Assembly (NCBI RefSeq): GCF_004297405.1
Contig: NZ_SCVC01000004.1
Coordinates: forward strand, 1 to 64,000
Source of the DNA: Reyranella sp.
GTDB taxonomy: Bacteria > Pseudomonadota > Alphaproteobacteria > Reyranellales > Reyranellaceae
DNA: 64,000 bases
Direction: 5' to 3'
Each line of letters starts with the position of its first letter. Within the stretch, counting starts at the first letter, position 1. Positions 42,970 to 52,067 of this stretch are shown here, piece after piece. The notes under the pieces were generated by a model. That model saw only the letters and a list, made by a program, of their open reading frames with translations, had not been told where the DNA came from and made no database searches. Position numbers and translations under genes: made by a program.

Positions 42970-43971
42970 ATGGCCCTTCCTGCCCTGCTGCGTGACAACC
43001 TTTCGATCCCGGTGGTCGGCGCGCCGCTGTTCATCGTGTCCAATCCGGATCTGGTGATCGAGCAGTGCAAGGCGGGCATCGTCGGCTCCTTTCCGGCGCT
43101 GAATGCGCGGCCGAAGGAAGTGCTGGAGGAGTGGCTGCAGCGCATCACGACAGAGCTGCGCGAGTACAAGGCCAAGAACCCGGACAAGAAGGTTGCGCCC
43201 TTCGCGGTGAACCAGATCGTACACAGCTCCAACGATCGGCTGCAGCACGACATCGACCTTTGCGAGAAGTACAAAGTGCCGATCCAGATCACCTCGCTGC
43301 GCGCACCCGATGACGTGGTGAAGTCGGCCAAGCGTTACGGCTGCCTGGTGTTCCACGACGTCACCAACGTCACTCATGCCAAGCGCGCCCTGCAGGCCGG
43401 CGTCGACGGCCTGATCCTGGTCTGCGCTGGCGCCGGTGGTCATGCCGGCCGGCTCTCGCCCTTCGCGCTGGTGCCGGAAGTGCGCCAATTCTACGACGGC
43501 ACGATCCTGCTCTCGGGCTCGATCTCCAACGGCGCCTCTGTGCTGGCGGCCCAGGCGATGGGCGCCGACCTCGCCTATCTCGGCACGCGCTTCACCGCGA
43601 GCAAGGAAGGCAATGCCTCCGAGGGCAACAAGCAGTGCATCATCGATTCTTCGGGTGAAGAGATTGTCTACACCAACCTCTTCACCGGCGTGCATGGCAA
43701 CTACCTGAAGCGGAGCATTGCGGCTTCGGGCCTCGACCCCGACGCGCTGCCCGAAGCCGACAAGAGCAAGATGAACTTCGGTTCCGGCGGCAACACGAAG
43801 GCCAAGGCTTGGCGCGACATCTGGGGTGCGGGTCAGGGCGTCGGCCAGATCTTTGACGCTCCGCCGGCCGCTGAAATCGTGGCCCGTCTCAAGGCCGAAT
43901 ACGAAGCGGCCCGCGCCGCCCTGTTCGCCGGCGAAACCGTGCCGACGCAACTGAAGCAGGCCGCCGAATAA
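42970..43971 (+). CDS. Nitronate monooxygenase family FMN enzyme
   Basis: 333 residues of the NMO/2-nitropropane dioxygenase family: PVVGAPLFIVSNPDLVIEQC at the N-terminus, PFAVNQIVHSSNDRL, GLILVCAGAGGHAGRLSPFA and an FMN-phosphate region LLSGSISNGASVLAAQAMGA. The His of GGHAG is in the place of the catalytic base. It oxidises alkyl nitronates; some family members act on other substrates. GGAG lies 7 nt before the ATG. It converges with the OYE-family gene, with 12 nt between the stops. Confidence 0.9.
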   Translation: MALPALLRDNLSIPVVGAPLFIVSNPDLVIEQCKAGIVGSFPALNARPKEVLEEWLQRITTELREYKAKNPDKKVAPFAVNQIVHSSNDRLQHDIDLCEKYKVPIQITSLRAPDDVVKSAKRYGCLVFHDVTNVTHAKRALQAGVDGLILVCAGAGGHAGRLSPFALVPEVRQFYDGTILLSGSISNGASVLAAQAMGADLAYLGTRFTASKEGNASEGNKQCIIDSSGEEIVYTNLFTGVHGNYLKRSIAASGLDPDALPEADKSKMNFGSGGNTKAKAWRDIWGAGQGVGQIFDAPPAAEIVARLKAEYEAARAALFAGETVPTQLKQAAE

Positions 43972-43983
43972 CGCTGAAATTGA

Positions 43984-45186
43984 TCAGCGGCCGACCAGCG
44001 CGGCCGCTGTCTTTTCCTCGTTGGCGACGTAGCCCTTGATGGCGTCGTCGCCGCTCAGCGTACGGTCGGGATCGCGGCCGTCGCCGTGGGCGATGAGCTG
44101 CAGGCAGAACCAGCCAAGGCCCGCCTTCGCGGGGACGATCTGATCTTCGTAAGCCTCTGCACTGTTGGTCTCGCCAGCCAGCAGGCGATGGGGCAGGTCG
44201 GTGTCGACACACATCGGCCGGCCGAGCCCGATCACGTCGCAGGCTCCCTCGCCAAGCGCTGCTTCCATGGCGGCCTTCGATCGGAAGCCGCCGGTCAGCA
44301 TGATCGGCACAGGCGCTGCCTGCTTGATGAGCTGGGCGTACTCCAGGAAGTAGGCTTCGCGGCGGACCGTGCTTTCCTTGGCGCCGCTGCCCATCATGGC
44401 TGGTTTCTCGTAATTGCCGCCTGAGATTTCGATCAAGTCGACCGATGCCTCGCCTAGCCACTTCACGACCTGCAGGCATTCCTCGTTGGAGAAGCCGCCC
44501 TGTTGGAAATCCGAGGAGTTGAGCTTCACTGAAATACAGAAGCCTGGCGCCGTGGTGGCCCTGACGGTGCGAACGACATCGAGAAGAAGGCCGGCACGGG
44601 CCGCGAGGTCGCCGCCCCAGCGATCCTCGCGCTTGTTCACCAGCGGCGTCAGGAATTGGCTCAACAAATAGCCATGCGCGGCGTGGATCTGCACGCCGGT
44701 GAAGCCTGCTTCGAGTGCGACAGCGGCGGTGTGCGCGAAACGGCGCGGGACGTCGGCCACCTCTTCGGCCGTCATCGCGCGCGGTGGCGCAAAGGCGCTA
44801 GCCGGCAGGGCAAGCGGCACGGCCGACGGTGCCACTGGATGATCACAGACCCGGCGCGGTGTCTGTCGGCCGGGATGACTGATCTGCATCCAGAGTTCGG
44901 TTCCGTTGGCGGTGCCCGCTTTGGCGTAGGCGCGCAGCGCTTCCATGCCGCCATTGTCGTCGATGGCGACATTGCCCGGCCGCTCGAGATAACGACGATC
45001 CACCTGCACATTGCCCGTTACGACAACGGCCGCGCCGCCTTCGGCCCATCTTCGATAGAGGCTGACATGGCGGGCAGTCGCGCGGTTCATTTCGTCGGCG
45101 AGACCCTCGGTCAGCGGCGCTTTGCCGATGCGATTCTTGAGGACGACGCCGTTCGGCAGTTTCAGGGGTTGGGCAAGGAGTGACAT
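43984..45186 (-). CDS. NADH:flavin oxidoreductase (old yellow enzyme family)
   Basis: 400 residues forming a single FMN barrel. Seen are LPNGVVLKNRIGKAPLTEGL, the active-site HAAHGYLLSQFLTPLVNKRED (His with a second His/Asn position, HAAH), and the phosphate-binding LTGGFRSKAAMEAAL plus CDVIGLGRP. The iron-sulfur and second flavin domains of 2,4-dienoyl-CoA reductase are absent. It reduces activated C=C bonds; the substrate is unknown. The start at 45186 is chosen because the longer frame lacks family sequence. It is divergent from the DedA gene. Confidence 0.88.
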   Translation of the reverse strand: MSLLAQPLKLPNGVVLKNRIGKAPLTEGLADEMNRATARHVSLYRRWAEGGAAVVVTGNVQVDRRYLERPGNVAIDDNGGMEALRAYAKAGTANGTELWMQISHPGRQTPRRVCDHPVAPSAVPLALPASAFAPPRAMTAEEVADVPRRFAHTAAVALEAGFTGVQIHAAHGYLLSQFLTPLVNKREDRWGGDLAARAGLLLDVVRTVRATTAPGFCISVKLNSSDFQQGGFSNEECLQVVKWLGEASVDLIEISGGNYEKPAMMGSGAKESTVRREAYFLEYAQLIKQAAPVPIMLTGGFRSKAAMEAALGEGACDVIGLGRPMCVDTDLPHRLLAGETNSAEAYEDQIVPAKAGLGWFCLQLIAHGDGRDPDRTLSGDDAIKGYVANEEKTAAALVGR

Positions 45187-45234
45187 GAGGCGACTTTGCC
45201 AAACCTCGTCTCTGCCTGCTAGGGAACGACCTGC

Positions 45235-45816
45235 ATGATTCGTAGCCTCTATGACTGGGTGATTCGCCTCGCCCGACATCGCCACGCGATCCCCGCCATG
45301 GGCGCCGTCTCCTTCATGGAGAGTTCGTTCTTCCCGATTCCACCCGACGTGATGCTGGTGCCGATGGTGCTGGCCAACCGCGAGAAGGCGTTTCAGATCG
45401 CGCTGGTCTGCACCGTCTGCTCTGTCCTGGGCGGCCTGCTGGGCTATGCGATCGGCTATTACTTCTTCGAGACGATCGGTGAATGGGTCGTCAGGACCTA
45501 TGGCCTGCAATCGGGCCTCGCCACCTTTCGCGCAGGCTTCGACGAGTACGGGACCTGGATCATCCTGATCAAGGGCCTGACGCCCATTCCCTACAAGCTG
45601 GTGACCATCGCCTCGGGAGCGGCGCACTTCGATCTCTTCACATTCGTGTGGGCGTCCATCTTGACGCGTGGCGCACGGTTCTTCCTCGTGGCAGCGTTGC
45701 TGTGGAAGTTCGGCGAGCCGATTCGCACCTTCATCGAGAAGCGTCTGACCCTGCTCACCTGGCTTTTCCTGATTGCGCTGATCGGCGGCTTCGTCGCCTT
45801 CCGCTACATGTTCTAG
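45235..45816 (+). CDS. DedA/YqaA-family membrane protein
   Basis: 193 residues with about four to five membrane helices. DedA-type motifs are FMESSFFPIPPDVMLVPMVL, LGYAIGYYFFETIG, the amphipathic F-RAGFDEYGTW segment and the conserved LIKGLTPIPYKLVTIASG. DedA/VTT proteins act on lipids of the inner membrane, and some flip undecaprenyl phosphate or support proton balance. It precedes dsbB by 10 nt and thereby Coq7, forming a membrane/quinone-linked unit. Confidence 0.88.
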   Translation: MIRSLYDWVIRLARHRHAIPAMGAVSFMESSFFPIPPDVMLVPMVLANREKAFQIALVCTVCSVLGGLLGYAIGYYFFETIGEWVVRTYGLQSGLATFRAGFDEYGTWIILIKGLTPIPYKLVTIASGAAHFDLFTFVWASILTRGARFFLVAALLWKFGEPIRTFIEKRLTLLTWLFLIALIGGFVAFRYMF

Positions 45817-45826
45817 GGATTACGTC

Positions 45827-46330
45827 ATGGCTTCGTTGCAGCGCCTGCCCCTTCCCAGCTTGCTCGGGCTGCTGGCGGCGCTGGGCAGCGGCTTCTTGCT
45901 GGGCGGAGCCCTTTTCTTCCAGTACGGCTTGGGTCTCGCCCCCTGCGAAATGTGCCATTGGCAACGCTGGCCGCACATCGTGGCCATCGTTGCGGGCCTC
46001 GGGGCCTTTGCCGCCTCCTCGAATCGAAAGCTGGCCCTTGGCCTGCTACTGGTCGCGATCGTGGCCATCGCCGTCACCTCGGCGCTCGGCGTCTTTCATG
46101 CGGGCGTCGAATATCGCTGGTGGGCAGGGCCGCAGGCCTGCGCAGGCACCATTCCCACCGGCCTCTCGCCGGAGGAGCTGAAGAAGTACCTGTTCGGCGC
46201 CAAGATGGTCCGTTGCGACGAGCCCGTCTGGAAGCTGGCGGGCATCTCGATGGCGGGCTGGAATGCCATCCTGTCCGCCGTATTGGCCATCGTCCTCGCT
46301 TCGGGTGTATCCAGACGGGCAAGGTCCTAG
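45827..46330 (+). CDS. dsbB: Disulfide bond formation protein B
   Basis: 167 residues with four helices. The first redox pair is in APCEMCHWQRWPH, and the second periplasmic loop has cysteines in PQACAGTIP and MVRCDEP. DsbB passes electrons from DsbA to ubiquinone. The ATG follows the DedA gene by 10 nt, and coq7, which makes ubiquinone, begins 2 nt after its stop. A DsbA gene is not in the window. Confidence 0.92.
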   Translation: MASLQRLPLPSLLGLLAALGSGFLLGGALFFQYGLGLAPCEMCHWQRWPHIVAIVAGLGAFAASSNRKLALGLLLVAIVAIAVTSALGVFHAGVEYRWWAGPQACAGTIPTGLSPEELKKYLFGAKMVRCDEPVWKLAGISMAGWNAILSAVLAIVLASGVSRRARS

Positions 46331-46332
46331 AC

Positions 46333-46896
46333 ATGAAAACCGGCGACATCCGTAACCCTGGCGATCCCGATGCCCGCGACTTGGTCGAGCGCACGATCCG
46401 TGTCGACCAAGCAGGCGAGTTCGGCGCCGTACGCATCTACGAAGGCCAGCTCGCAGCGCTGCGCTGGACGGGTCGCGCCAACAGCGAGGCCGGCCGCAAG
46501 ATCGCCCACATGGCGCGCCAGGAGCGCGAGCACAACAAAGTCTTCGACCGGCTCCTGGTCGAGCGCCGGGTGCGGCCGACTGCGCTGTCGCCGCTCTGGA
46601 ACGTCGCGGGCTTCGCCCTCGGCGCCGCCACGGCACTGATGGGCGACAAGGCCGCCATGGCCTGCACGGTCGCCATCGAGGAGACGATCGAAGAGCACTA
46701 TGCCGGCCAGGCCGCCAAGCTCGGCGACGACGAGGCCGAGCTCAAGTCCACCGTCGAGAAGTTCCGCGCCGAGGAGATGGAGCATCGCGACGAGGCTCTG
46801 GCCTCTGGCGCCGAACAGGCGCCCGCCTACGAAGCGCTGACGACCGCGATCAAGGCCGGCTCACGGCTGGCCATCTGGTTGTCCACTCGAATCTGA
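46333..46896 (+). CDS. coq7: 5-demethoxyubiquinone hydroxylase Coq7
   Basis: 187 residues of the COQ7 di-iron family: RVDQAGEFGAVRIYEGQL (first Glu ligand), MARQEREHNKVFDRLL (ExxH), VAIEETIEEHYAGQ (Glu and ExxH-type) and EEMEHRDEAL (final ExxH). It hydroxylates demethoxyubiquinone late in ubiquinone biosynthesis. The frame is open upstream inside dsbB; ATG 46333 fits the family start. It ends one base before the stop of the convergent SDR gene. Confidence 0.93.
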   Translation: MKTGDIRNPGDPDARDLVERTIRVDQAGEFGAVRIYEGQLAALRWTGRANSEAGRKIAHMARQEREHNKVFDRLLVERRVRPTALSPLWNVAGFALGAATALMGDKAAMACTVAIEETIEEHYAGQAAKLGDDEAELKSTVEKFRAEEMEHRDEALASGAEQAPAYEALTTAIKAGSRLAIWLSTRI

Positions 46897-47673
46897 TCAG
46901 CGCGCGGCAAAGCCGCCGTCGACCACCATCTGCGCACCCGTGACGAACTTCGATTCATCACTGGCGAGGTAGAGTACGGCGTTCGCGATGTCGCGCGGTT
47001 CGCCGAGATGGCCGAGCGGCTCGCTGGCTGTCAGCCGCGCACGCGCTTCCTCGGGTTCGCGATAGGCGGCAATCACGCCCTGCAGCATCGGCGTATCCAT
47101 GTATCCCGGATGGACGGAATTCACCCGGATGTTGGTCTTGAGCAGCGCGAACTCCAGCGCCGTGGCCTTGGTCAGCTGGGTCACACCGCCCTTGCTCGAA
47201 CAATAGGCGGATGCCGCTTCGGCGATGCCGACGATGCCCGCCACCGAGGAGATGTTGACGATCGAACCGCCTCCTGCCCGCTTCATCGCTTCCGCGCCGT
47301 ATTTGATGCCGAGAAAGACGCCGTCGAGGTTGATGGCGTGGATCTGCCGCCAGCGCTCCAAAGTGAGCTTGTGAACCCAGGTACCGTCGGCGGTACCGGC
47401 ATTGTTCACCAGCACATCGAGCTTGCCGAAGGTCTGCTCGGCAGCCGCGACAGCGGCAATCCAGTCGGCTTCGCTGGTGACGTCGAGCTTCAGCGCCTGC
47501 GCGCGTTGGCCATGGGCGGAGATCGCAGCGGCAGCCTCCTGGGCGGCCTCGACGCGAATGTCGCCAATGACGACGGCTGCGCCCTCTTCCGCCAGACGTT
47601 CTGCCGTCGCTTTTCCCAATCCCGATGCCGCGCCCGTGACCAGCGCGACCTTGCCCGCAACTCGACCTGCCAT
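46897..47673 (-). CDS. Classical SDR oxidoreductase
   Basis: 258 residues with every classical SDR element: VTGAASGLGKATAERLAEEG, LVNNAGTADG, SIVNISSVAG (catalytic Ser), AYCSSKGG (YxxxK), and HPGYMDTPM. It is an NAD(P)-dependent dehydrogenase/reductase of unknown alcohol or ketone substrate. It begins 3 nt after the stop of the HNH endonuclease gene on the same strand. Note the contrast with the altered SDR at 33963-34748. Confidence 0.92.
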   Translation of the reverse strand: MAGRVAGKVALVTGAASGLGKATAERLAEEGAAVVIGDIRVEAAQEAAAAISAHGQRAQALKLDVTSEADWIAAVAAAEQTFGKLDVLVNNAGTADGTWVHKLTLERWRQIHAINLDGVFLGIKYGAEAMKRAGGGSIVNISSVAGIVGIAEAASAYCSSKGGVTQLTKATALEFALLKTNIRVNSVHPGYMDTPMLQGVIAAYREPEEARARLTASEPLGHLGEPRDIANAVLYLASDESKFVTGAQMVVDGGFAAR

Positions 47674-47676
47674 GCC

Positions 47677-48240
47677 TCAACCCTGATCGAGTTCGCTGTC
47701 CCAGTAAAGAAAGTCGCGCCAGCTTTCGTGCAGGTAACCCGGCGGGAAGCCTCGGCCATTCTCCTGCAGGAGCTGTGTCGAGGGTTCGGCCGGTGCTCGA
47801 TGCAACGCAAGCCCGCTTTCGCTCAGCAACCGATTGCCCTTCAGAAGATTGCACGGGCTACAGGCCGTGACGACATTGCTCCAGCTCGTCCGACCGCCGC
47901 GCGACTTCGGCACGACATGGTCGAAGGTGAGTTCGTTGGTCGCGAAGTCGCCGCTGCAGTACTGGCAGGTGAACCGGTCGCGCAGGAAGACGTTGAACCG
48001 CGTGAAGGCCGGACGACGCGCGGCCGGGACATACTCTTTGAGGGCAATAACGCTGGGCAGCCGCATCTCGAAGGACGGGCTGTGGATCATGCGCTCATAC
48101 TCGGAGATCACGCTGACGCGATCGAGGAACACCGCCTTGACGGCGTCCTGCCAGGACCAGATCGACAATGGGAAGTAAGACAAGGGCCGAAAGTCGGCGT
48201 TGAGCACCAGCGCGTGGCAGGACTCAAGGCCCGGCGTCAC
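47677..48240 (-). CDS. HNH endonuclease domain protein
   Basis: 187 residues. An N-terminal region (ALVLNADFRPLSYFPLSIWS) typical of a widespread chromosomal HNH family precedes the nuclease core: zinc-binding CQYCS, the catalytic LTFDHVVPKSRGG (DH), SNVVTACSPCN and the second CxxC. The biological role of this housekeeping-type HNH family is not established; it is not part of a phage module here. Translation seems to start at GTG 48240, without a clear ribosome site. Confidence 0.88.
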   Translation of the reverse strand: MTPGLESCHALVLNADFRPLSYFPLSIWSWQDAVKAVFLDRVSVISEYERMIHSPSFEMRLPSVIALKEYVPAARRPAFTRFNVFLRDRFTCQYCSGDFATNELTFDHVVPKSRGGRTSWSNVVTACSPCNLLKGNRLLSESGLALHRAPAEPSTQLLQENGRGFPPGYLHESWRDFLYWDSELDQG

Positions 48241-48380
48241 GGCTAGGCCCGCCGCCGCGGAGAGGGACTACTCGGAAAATCGATCCGATCGACCATGCCG
48301 CGCATTGTGGCAAGCTTTTCGAGAAACACAACATGTCGGCGTAGCCGTCATCGAGATGCCTTGGAAGCATCACCTGACGG

Positions 48381-49604
48381 TCACGACTTCGGGCGGCTGA
48401 TGCGTTCGCGGGCCCCTGCCTCGGAGCCGAGCGAGGCCGCGGCGAGCGCCAGGGCCGCGACGGACAGGACCATTACCGCCGCGTAACCATCGGTAAGATC
48501 ATGCAGAACGCCGCCGATCCAGGCGCCGAAGAAACCGCCGAACCCCATGCCCATGCTGATCAGGCCGTAGATGCGGCCAAAGTGAGCACCGCGATAGCGC
48601 AGCGTGGCGAGGGTGGAGATCATGGGCCCGCGCGACCCCATGCTGCCGCCAAAGAGTAAGACATACAGCCACAGCCAGAGGTCGTCGCTCGGTCCACGCA
48701 CCAACGCGAGCGCGCCAACGCCCCCGATCGACGAACCATAGGCGAGCAACGCCGCAAGGCGGCGGCCACCACGATCGGCGAGCCAGGAGAACCCCACCAT
48801 GCCCAGCGGCATCAGGAATCCGGCGACAGCCAACGCCTGAGCTGCGTAAGCACCGTCGAAGCCACGCTCCAGGAGATAGATCATGACCTGGGGTGCGAGC
48901 GAAAAGATGCCGATGGAGGTGAGGCCGAAAGACACCGTCAACGCCCAGAACGGCCAATCGTGCAACGCCTCACCGACCGTCGGTCCGGTATCACCGGCAG
49001 CACGCAAGGGCACGAGCCCCGGCGCGCCCCGTTCGATGCGGCGCCACGGCAGGAATGCCAACAACGGAATGAACACGGCGCTCACGCAGGCGAAGACGAT
49101 GTATGCGTCACGCCAACCCTCGGTCGCGATCAGGTGCTGGGCAATCGGAATGGTCGCCATGGCGCCGACACCCGACGCGGACCACGAGACGCCGATTGCC
49201 ACGCCCAGCCGGTTGGCCGGAAACCAGCGGCCGAGCAAGGTGGAACTCAACACCCCGGAGAGCGAGGCACTGCCGAAGCCCATCACGACGCCGAGGCCGA
49301 GATAGAGGTGCCAGACGTTCGTCGCCTGAGACGCACCAGCCGTCGCCAGCGCAGCAGCCGTCATGCCGACCATTGTCAGTACGCGAAGGCCGAAGCGATC
49401 GGCGATCCACCCCGCAACTGGCGCGGCCGTACCGCCCAGCAACAGCGAGAAGCCGTAGATCAACGTCACCGAGCCGCGGTTCGTCTCGAACGCCTGCTGT
49501 ATCGACGGAACGAAGACGGCGAAGGTTTCGCCGATCGAACGGCTCGCGACACCGAGGACGAAGCAAAGCGCAACCAGCGCCCACGGCACGAACCGATTCA
49601 TCAC
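48381..49604 (-). CDS. MFS transporter, oxalate/formate or monocarboxylate type
   Basis: 407 residues, 12 helices. Motif A reads PVAGWIADRFGLRVLTMVG, TM4-5 has GRWFPANRLGVAIGVSWSAS, and TM11-12 has ISMGMGFGGFFGAWIGGVL. The pattern is that of the OFA/MCT-like MFS branch for organic anions. Substrate unknown. It is alone on its strand; the 140-bp gap to the HNH gene shows nothing firm. Confidence 0.85.
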   Translation of the reverse strand: MMNRFVPWALVALCFVLGVASRSIGETFAVFVPSIQQAFETNRGSVTLIYGFSLLLGGTAAPVAGWIADRFGLRVLTMVGMTAAALATAGASQATNVWHLYLGLGVVMGFGSASLSGVLSSTLLGRWFPANRLGVAIGVSWSASGVGAMATIPIAQHLIATEGWRDAYIVFACVSAVFIPLLAFLPWRRIERGAPGLVPLRAAGDTGPTVGEALHDWPFWALTVSFGLTSIGIFSLAPQVMIYLLERGFDGAYAAQALAVAGFLMPLGMVGFSWLADRGGRRLAALLAYGSSIGGVGALALVRGPSDDLWLWLYVLLFGGSMGSRGPMISTLATLRYRGAHFGRIYGLISMGMGFGGFFGAWIGGVLHDLTDGYAAVMVLSVAALALAAASLGSEAGARERISRPKS

Positions 49605-49708
49605 CTCAACCTCGACGAGTACCTGGTGGTGTGCAAGTCACCTTGGCGGACCAGCAGGCTTGCATTCTCCGCATGCACAAGCCACGTTCCGCGCCGCGGA
49701 GGAGTAAC

Positions 49709-50437
49709 GTGAACAATACGATCATCATCGAGCGTGGCTTCAATGGCCCGCGCCTGTCGGGCAACGGCGGCTATGTCGGCGGTGTGCTTGCCGATCACTT
49801 CACGCGCGCCTTCGGCGGCGATGGCGCTGTCGAGATCACGCTGCGTGCGCCGATCCCTGTCGAAACCAGCCTGCAGGTCGTGCGCGAAGGCGATGCGCTT
49901 ATGCTGCGCGAAGGTGAGACGCTGATCTGCGAGGCGCGCGCCGGCAAGGTCGATCACCTCACGGCGCCGCCTGCTCCCACCGATTGGGCCGATGTGATGC
50001 GCCGTGGCGAAGAAGGCGGCAGCCCCGAGGACAGCGATTTCCATTGGTGCATCGTGTGCGGCCGAGGCCGCGCAGTAGGTGATGGTTTGCGCGTGTTCGG
50101 CACGCAGGGACCGGAACCCGGTTACTCCCTCTCCTGCTATGTGCCGCATGCCAACCACGCCGATGCGAGCGGCGCGATCCGTCCCGAGTTCCTGTGGGGC
50201 GCCCTCGATTGCCCCGGCGCCTGGGCCGCTCAGGATCCCGACGACTGGCGGCCGGCCCTCACCGGCCGCATGACCGCCAAGGTGCTGGACCGGCCGAAGG
50301 TCGGCGAGCGCTGTGCGGTGGTCGGCTGGCGTATCGGCGCCGAGGGCCGCAAGCTCTTCTCAGGAACGGCGCTCTACACCGAAAGCGGCCGCCTCTGCGC
50401 CATCGGCCACTGCACCTGGATCGTGCTGAAGACCTAG
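49709..50437 (+). CDS. Hotdog-fold-like conserved protein
   Basis: 242 residues. The start region GFNGPRLSGNGGYVGGVLAD and AVEITLRAPIPVETSLQVVR resemble the first hotdog of acyl-CoA thioesterase/dehydratase-like proteins. The second half has HWCIVCGRGRAVGDGLRVFG with a CxxC-type pair, and GALDCPGAWAAQ. No catalytic residue can be assigned. GTG 49709 has GGAGGAG 6 nt upstream; the longer frame is a shadow of the MFS gene. It overlaps the end of the convergent membrane-protein gene by 4 nt. Confidence 0.65.
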   Translation: MNNTIIIERGFNGPRLSGNGGYVGGVLADHFTRAFGGDGAVEITLRAPIPVETSLQVVREGDALMLREGETLICEARAGKVDHLTAPPAPTDWADVMRRGEEGGSPEDSDFHWCIVCGRGRAVGDGLRVFGTQGPEPGYSLSCYVPHANHADASGAIRPEFLWGALDCPGAWAAQDPDDWRPALTGRMTAKVLDRPKVGERCAVVGWRIGAEGRKLFSGTALYTESGRLCAIGHCTWIVLKT

Positions 50438-51963
50438 CGGCTGCGGACGAAGATGACGGCAGCCTCGTCGGCATAGGCCTGGCGCCAGCCGGGCAGGCGC
50501 GCGAGCAGTTTGTTGGCCGGCTGGTCGGGCGGCAGCAAGGTCCAGTCGATGCGATAGCGATCCAGCACTTCGTCGAGCGGATCGGCACTGCGTAGGCTCA
50601 CCATCTCGGAATATCGTTTAATGAAATCGCCGCCATAGAGCTCGCCGCGGCCGTCGATGAAGGTCGGCACGCCCGCATGAATGAGGTAGCCGCCGAAATT
50701 GTAGTGGTTGAGCACGCGACCCGTGAGGCCCGCCTGCTTGGCGTAGGCCATCGCAGCCGACGGCATCGTCTGCGGCGGCGGCGCAATCGCGGCGTGACGG
50801 ACCACGAAGGCCGCGAAAAGCACACAGCAGGCGACAGCGGCGGCAATGGCCGCAATGCCCGCGGGCTGCGCCAGCGCCGCCGCCTGAGCGGCCAACGAAG
50901 AACCTTTGCCATCCGATGCGTTGGGCCTGAGCGACGGCCACTGCCGCGCCAGCAACGGCGCGATGGCGAGCGGCGCCAGCATCGCCAGCAACTCGGCATT
51001 GCGGGCGTAACGCAGGTAGAGATGCAGAAGGCCGAGCACGATCAGCAGGCGCAGCAACGGCAGCTTCAAGCCACGCGACAACGCGGCATAGAGAGCGATC
51101 AGCAGGATCAGTTCCTGCAACGGCTGCTTCTGGAAGTCGGGTGACCGCCATTCCGAGATGGTCGCAAGGGTGTCGCCGATGCCAAAGATGCGCAACGTCA
51201 CCAGGATCGGTTCCGGCCCATAGGGCGTGATGCAGGACACAAGCAGCGCTCCTGCGCCGAACTTCGCCCAACCTGTGAGGAGCGCTTTGCGCTCTACTGG
51301 GTTCCGCGCGCCGATCACGGCTTCGAGGGCGAAGGCGCCCGCGAGTAGTAACCCCAACGTGAAGCCGCCATGCAGGTTGGCCCACAGCAGCATGGCGAGC
51401 AGCAGCAGAGGCTCGGGTGCGCGGCGCTCCTCGACGGCGCGTACAAGACCCGCCACCCAGATCAGCATGAACGGGAAGGCAAGCACATGTGGCCGCGCCA
51501 CGAAGTGCGGCGCCGTCATCACGATGGCTGCAATCGTGAACAACGCGGCCGGCACCGGTTTGATATCCCGCAGGACCAGCCGCATCATCAGCGCGAAGCT
51601 GACGCCTAGCGCGCCGGCCGCCAGGGCGGTGATGCCACCCCATCCGCCCAGCTTGAATGCCGACGCCATTAGAAGCTGCGACAGCCACTCCTTGGCAATC
51701 CAGGGCTGGCCGAGGAACGTGAACGAGAACGGATCGGCGGTCGGCGCGGCGCCGTGCGCCATCATCCAGTTGCCGACGGCGATGTGCCAATGGGTGTCAG
51801 GATCGCTGAGCAACGGCATGCCGCTGCCGTTGAAGAGGCCGATGAACAGGAACAGGCCGAGGACCAGCGGCCACGACAGGGACCATGCGGAACGCGAGCT
51901 GGCAACGGGCGCACCGGCCTCGGAAACATCGGGGGAAACCGAGAGGCCAGAAGTGACGGCCAT
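50434..51963 (-). CDS. Large polytopic membrane protein, GT-C/Dol-P-Man transferase-like
   Basis: 509 residues with about ten membrane helices. The first luminal loop carries PLLSDPDTHWHIAVGNWMMA, with a DxD-like acidic site (DPDTHWH), and PWIAKEWLSQLL. This is the layout of GT-C enzymes that use polyprenyl-phosphate sugars. The soluble C-terminal 90 residues (HYNFGGYLIHAGVPTFIDGR) are typical of this uncharacterised family. ATG 51963 has GGAG 8 nt upstream; the frame extends to 52044. It is divergent from selD across an AT-rich gap. Acceptor unknown. Confidence 0.65.
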   Translation of the reverse strand: MAVTSGLSVSPDVSEAGAPVASSRSAWSLSWPLVLGLFLFIGLFNGSGMPLLSDPDTHWHIAVGNWMMAHGAAPTADPFSFTFLGQPWIAKEWLSQLLMASAFKLGGWGGITALAAGALGVSFALMMRLVLRDIKPVPAALFTIAAIVMTAPHFVARPHVLAFPFMLIWVAGLVRAVEERRAPEPLLLLAMLLWANLHGGFTLGLLLAGAFALEAVIGARNPVERKALLTGWAKFGAGALLVSCITPYGPEPILVTLRIFGIGDTLATISEWRSPDFQKQPLQELILLIALYAALSRGLKLPLLRLLIVLGLLHLYLRYARNAELLAMLAPLAIAPLLARQWPSLRPNASDGKGSSLAAQAAALAQPAGIAAIAAAVACCVLFAAFVVRHAAIAPPPQTMPSAAMAYAKQAGLTGRVLNHYNFGGYLIHAGVPTFIDGRGELYGGDFIKRYSEMVSLRSADPLDEVLDRYRIDWTLLPPDQPANKLLARLPGWRQAYADEAAVIFVRSR

Positions 51964-51989
51964 AGGGCGAGCTCCAAGACGACTCGAAG

Positions 51990-52030
51990 GAAATTCCGTA
52001 ATATATTGATATACAATATTATTTACCGAC
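51990..52030. promoter_or_regulatory. AT-rich divergent promoter island
   Basis: About 40 bp of nearly pure A/T in a GC-rich window. It includes ATATTG-ATATA-CAATAT (52003-52019), an inverted repeat with 6-bp arms. It lies between the membrane-protein start (51963, minus) and selD (52068, plus). It holds several possible -10 boxes for both strands. Confidence 0.5.
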
Positions 52031-52067
52031 ATACCAGCGGCCATTCCAATACGTTATAGGAAAGACG

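Noticed and set aside
47677-48240. HNH protein as restriction or phage defence module
   Set aside because: No methyltransferase, helicase or phage gene nearby, and the sequence fits a widespread stand-alone chromosomal HNH family.
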